A stretch of 64,000 bases of DNA from Phoronis australis (lineage: Eukaryota > Phoronida > Phoronidae). Each line of letters opens with the position of its first letter. The stretch's first letter is position 1. This document shows, in pieces, positions 61,501 to 64,000 of the stretch. The position numbers and the translations under genes were made by a program. Where the stretch lies: positions 1,029,508 through 1,093,507 of the forward strand of contig NMRA01000078.1 of the NCBI GenBank assembly GCA_002633005.1, read 5' to 3'. Under the pieces are notes generated by a model. The model had not been told where the DNA came from, ran no database searches, and was given only the letters and a program-made list of their open reading frames with translations.

Positions 61501-62817
61501 AGCTGCATGCCTAAGAGCCGGGTTCACAACTGCTTTTACTGCATGTCAATGTAAGCACGGAAATTTGATTATAATATTTAAATTATAGATAAATAATGAC
61601 TGTAGTACCTTCAAAATATCATTAAAAGATAAATTTAGACATTTTTGACACCAAAGTGATACCAACAAGGATGTAATGAATAGTTCAAAACAAGTGCGGG
61701 CACAGTGCTATACCAATGCAAGACAATTCGGGTCACAACAAACAATACAGACGCTAGGTACACCAGTGTGGTAAAAGGTCAACAATTTCAGACAAAAATA
61801 ATCGCAATAATTGATCTTTCTTCGTTTCTCAAATGCGTCTAACTTTGTGATATCCACAATTTCTCAGAATCATTGTCAGACAGTAGCCTGTGGCATAGAC
61901 CTTAAAAACGCTATAGTACGTAATTGTGATACTGTCTCTTTTATGAAAATTAAAAAATTAAATTTCACTTACCAGTCATATTGTGTCTTAAATTGGTGAA
62001 ATTTTACTATGGCTTGATGAAGAACAGCTATGCATCCTAAAGACAATTTGTGACAACAGGAATAACAAATTTTTAACACTTTAAAGGGCCTTTCATGCAA
62101 ACCTTGACGCGGAGTTACGGATTTATCTCGATGATCTCCAAGTCCTGGCCATTTTTTGTTTTTACCTGAAGAGTCCATATATATTGTAGAGAACTGCACA
62201 GCTGAATTGTATTACTACAACTTTCAAACAATTCGACTACGGTAAAACTTCGCCAATTTAGGACAAAATAAAAAAGATAATTTTGGCAATTATTTTTCAC
62301 TGAAATTGGTGAGATTGTACCGCGCATAGTACTGCACAATTCAATTGAGTAACAGGTAAAAATTTATTAAGTTAGACATACACAAAAATATAATTTACTA
62401 TAAAATTCAACTTTGAAAATCACAAGCGGGGTAGCTGAATTTGAGATATAAGCTGTTTTGGAGACCAATCATAATAGCAAAGTTACACATCACAGCACAA
62501 ATGTACCTATGTTTCTACATAAGGTAAGTGCATTGTTAAACAATGTGGACTTGGTGAGGAGGAATTTGTTACATTATTATTTGTGAATGCCTATCTGTGT
62601 GTTGTAGACATTTTTTTCGACCCCTATGCCTGAAGGGCAAATGAGGGCAAAGAGCTTACTGTACTAAGCTCTATTTTGCCTGGCTTTGTTACACGCTATC
62701 AGTTGAAAAGCACAGCAAAATTACCCTTGAATGCCCCTACCAGCATGACCAGGTGAGAAAAAAACAGCTCGTTCACCATGCCTCTATTCTAGTTTGATAA
62801 AACACCCCGGCCAACCC
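58544..62817. other. Intergenic stretch
   Basis: Apart from the possible terminal exon at 59139-59197 and the dispersed repeat at 60048-60240, no feature is supported. ORFs up to 82 residues are chance-length. Confidence 0.4.
60048..60240. repeat. Dispersed repeat, copy 2
   Basis: Same ordered blocks as 15317-15480: 'tttctatttttcagga', 'caaattttgtttggtaat', 'ctatacaaaccata', 'tgttgagaaatt'. Confidence 0.5.
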
Positions 62818-63385
62818 GCGATCGGGAACGACCGGAAAGCGATCGAGAACGACACTTTGCCGCAAAAATGGCAGACGACGATGATGTACCCGGTGAGTCT
62901 TAGTGTCATTTTCTTCTTAAATAGTGGCTACTTTGGCACGAATGCGACACAGAGAAAAGCGTCAGAGCTTGACCTTTGTTGCCGATCTGAAATGTTGCTT
63001 GGCTTTTGCTTATTTCATCAAATAAACGTCCCAGAAAGTAATGCCTTCCGATAAAACGCCTTGCGCGTCGTTAAGTCGACAAGTTTTACCTGTTCTTAAA
63101 AGTTCCAGAGTTCTAAAGTAAAGAAGTGTGGCGTTTAGAGCTTCATTGCCCCAGGTGACACCTTTCGAAGTTATGTNCTTGTTATTAGCAGTTCCAGAGT
63201 TCTAAAGTAAAGAAGTGTGGCGTTTAGAGCTTCATTGCCCCAGGTGACACCTTTTGAAGTTATGTTTTGTGAAACAATTCGAGATATTTACGAATACAAG
63301 CTTGTCCTTGTGTGAGACGGCGATCGAGAACGAAATCCTTACTTTCATATGGCGATCGTGAACGCAAAAAAAGCGATCGTGAACG
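62818..63385 (+). promoter_or_regulatory. Five GCGATCG[G/A/T]GAACG motifs around the zinc-finger gene start
   Basis: Copies at 62818-62830, 62839-62851 (50 and 29 bp before the ATG), 63320-63332, 63352-63364 and 63373-63385 (intron 1), all on the + strand. The core GCGATCG nearly contains a palindrome (CGATCG). Candidate binding sites for a regulator, identity unknown. Confidence 0.55.
62868..62892 (+). CDS. C2H2 zinc-finger protein, exon 1
   Basis: ATG in strong context (gcaaaaATGG) encodes MADDDDVP and ends in phase 1 at a strong donor CCCG|GTGAGT. It joins the exon at 63592 with an Asp codon across the junction. The acidic N-terminus is short. The 86-residue ORF starting 62794 is in another frame. 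Confidence 0.75.
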
Positions 63386-63591
63386 CAAATTCTTTTTCTA
63401 TGCATTGGCCTGAATACTCGTTCAAGTAACGGTGTTATGTCAGTTTTACATTTAATACACACCCTGAAATAGGCGCCGGGTGGGTTGATTGTTTATTATA
63501 CTTCACTGTTTTTCATGATTTTTGTGAGATTTAACCTAACAAGTATAACTGAAATGCTTTTGATATTTTTTATTTGAACTTCTGCCACAAG
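62893..63591. other. Intron 1 of the zinc-finger gene
   Basis: Holds three of the 13-bp motifs and a 76-bp direct repeat (63101-63176 and 63190-63265) with a single N at 63177. Confidence 0.6.
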
Positions 63592-64000
63592 ATGAGTCTT
63601 TTCGCTTCTTAACGTCTACACCTTCAAAAAGGAGAACTAGTGCTTGTGACAAAGGACTATGTGTGACTTGTGGAGCTTCGTTTAGTAAAAAATCAACACT
63701 GCTTGACCACATGGCAACAAAGCATTGTGACAGGACTGCAACGAAGACGTTCACCTGCCCAGTGACGGACTGTGGGAAAGTGTTCGTGAGACAAACAAAG
63801 TTTCAATATCACATGAGCCAGCACGCAAACTACAAAGCATTTTCATGTGCTTCATGTGGCAAGAAGTTTTTCAATAGGTACAAAAAGTCACAACATGAAG
63901 CACTGTGCTCAGGAGACAAGACAGTTCAGTGTCATGCCTGCAACCAACGCTTCACAGAGAAAGTGAGCCTAAAGCGACACATCGCGTCACAACACGAGGT
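63592..64000 (+). CDS. C2H2 zinc-finger protein, exon 2 (runs off window)
   Basis: Acceptor cttctgccacaag in phase 1. After a basic linker (ESFRFLTSTPSKRRTSACDK) come four C2H2 fingers: C-V-T-C…H-M-A-T-K-H; CPVTDCGKVF…H-M-S-Q-H; CASCGKKFF…H with a terminal C (H-E-A-L-C, C2HC type); CHACNQRF…HIASQH at the window edge. The second finger has C-x4-C spacing, as in TFIIIA-like fingers. No stop before 64000, so more fingers probably follow. Likely a nuclear DNA- or RNA-binding factor; which one cannot be told from this part. Confidence 0.88.

Overview
The window reads as an invertebrate animal genome. It is AT-rich and mostly non-coding, with small phase-matched exons separated by kilobase introns, a tRNA-derived SINE, several terminal-inverted-repeat (TIR) elements and many short tandem arrays. 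An IL-17-receptor-like gene and a THAP zinc finger place it in the animals. The style fits a marine invertebrate (hemichordate, amphioxus, echinoderm or lophotrochozoan), but I cannot fix the phylum from the sequence alone. Single uninterrupted ORFs are a poor guide here, so most calls rest on splice signals, reading phase and motif content.

The main gene is an IL-17 receptor-like gene on the + strand. Its recognisable exons run from 25638 to 46483, with an AATAAA signal at 48519. Exons were joined by phase: ectodomain (25638, a tentative one at 28902, then 29198, 30589 or 36472, 38193, 39041), a Pro/Ser/Thr-rich stalk (40836), a transmembrane exon (41408), a juxtamembrane exon (42876), one large SEFIR exon (43823-45028) and a cysteine-rich terminal exon (46314-46483). 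All phases agree. Adding exon lengths gives about 771 residues, with the N-terminus (signal peptide exon) not found. The most striking feature is a pair of homologous exons at 30589-30749 and 36472-36653. Both enter in phase 1 and leave in phase 0, so only one can be used per mRNA. The second is surrounded by a cluster of GCATG motifs. The stalk exon is followed by two degenerate copies of its splice junction, one of which would give a stop before the membrane segment.

From 1 to 25 kb I find no convincing gene except a THAP-domain fragment (23365-23619), which is broken by a TIR element (23620-25003). This stretch also holds a larger relative of that element (1952-4374), a SINE, one copy of a 1.8 kb element with an internal ~147-bp periodicity (16205-17962) and an orphan cysteine-rich candidate exon at 12780.

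From 48.5 to 62.8 kb there are another copy of the periodic element, a good signal-peptide first exon (54494-54544), a second SINE, octamer-containing tandem repeats and several phase-compatible candidate exons (57.3-59.2 kb) that may form an unrecognised gene.

At the right edge a C2H2 zinc-finger gene begins: a start exon at 62868 and a second exon from 63592 that runs off the window with four fingers. A 13-bp motif occurs five times around its start and first intron, and a lone N inside a 76-bp duplication marks a probable assembly fault.
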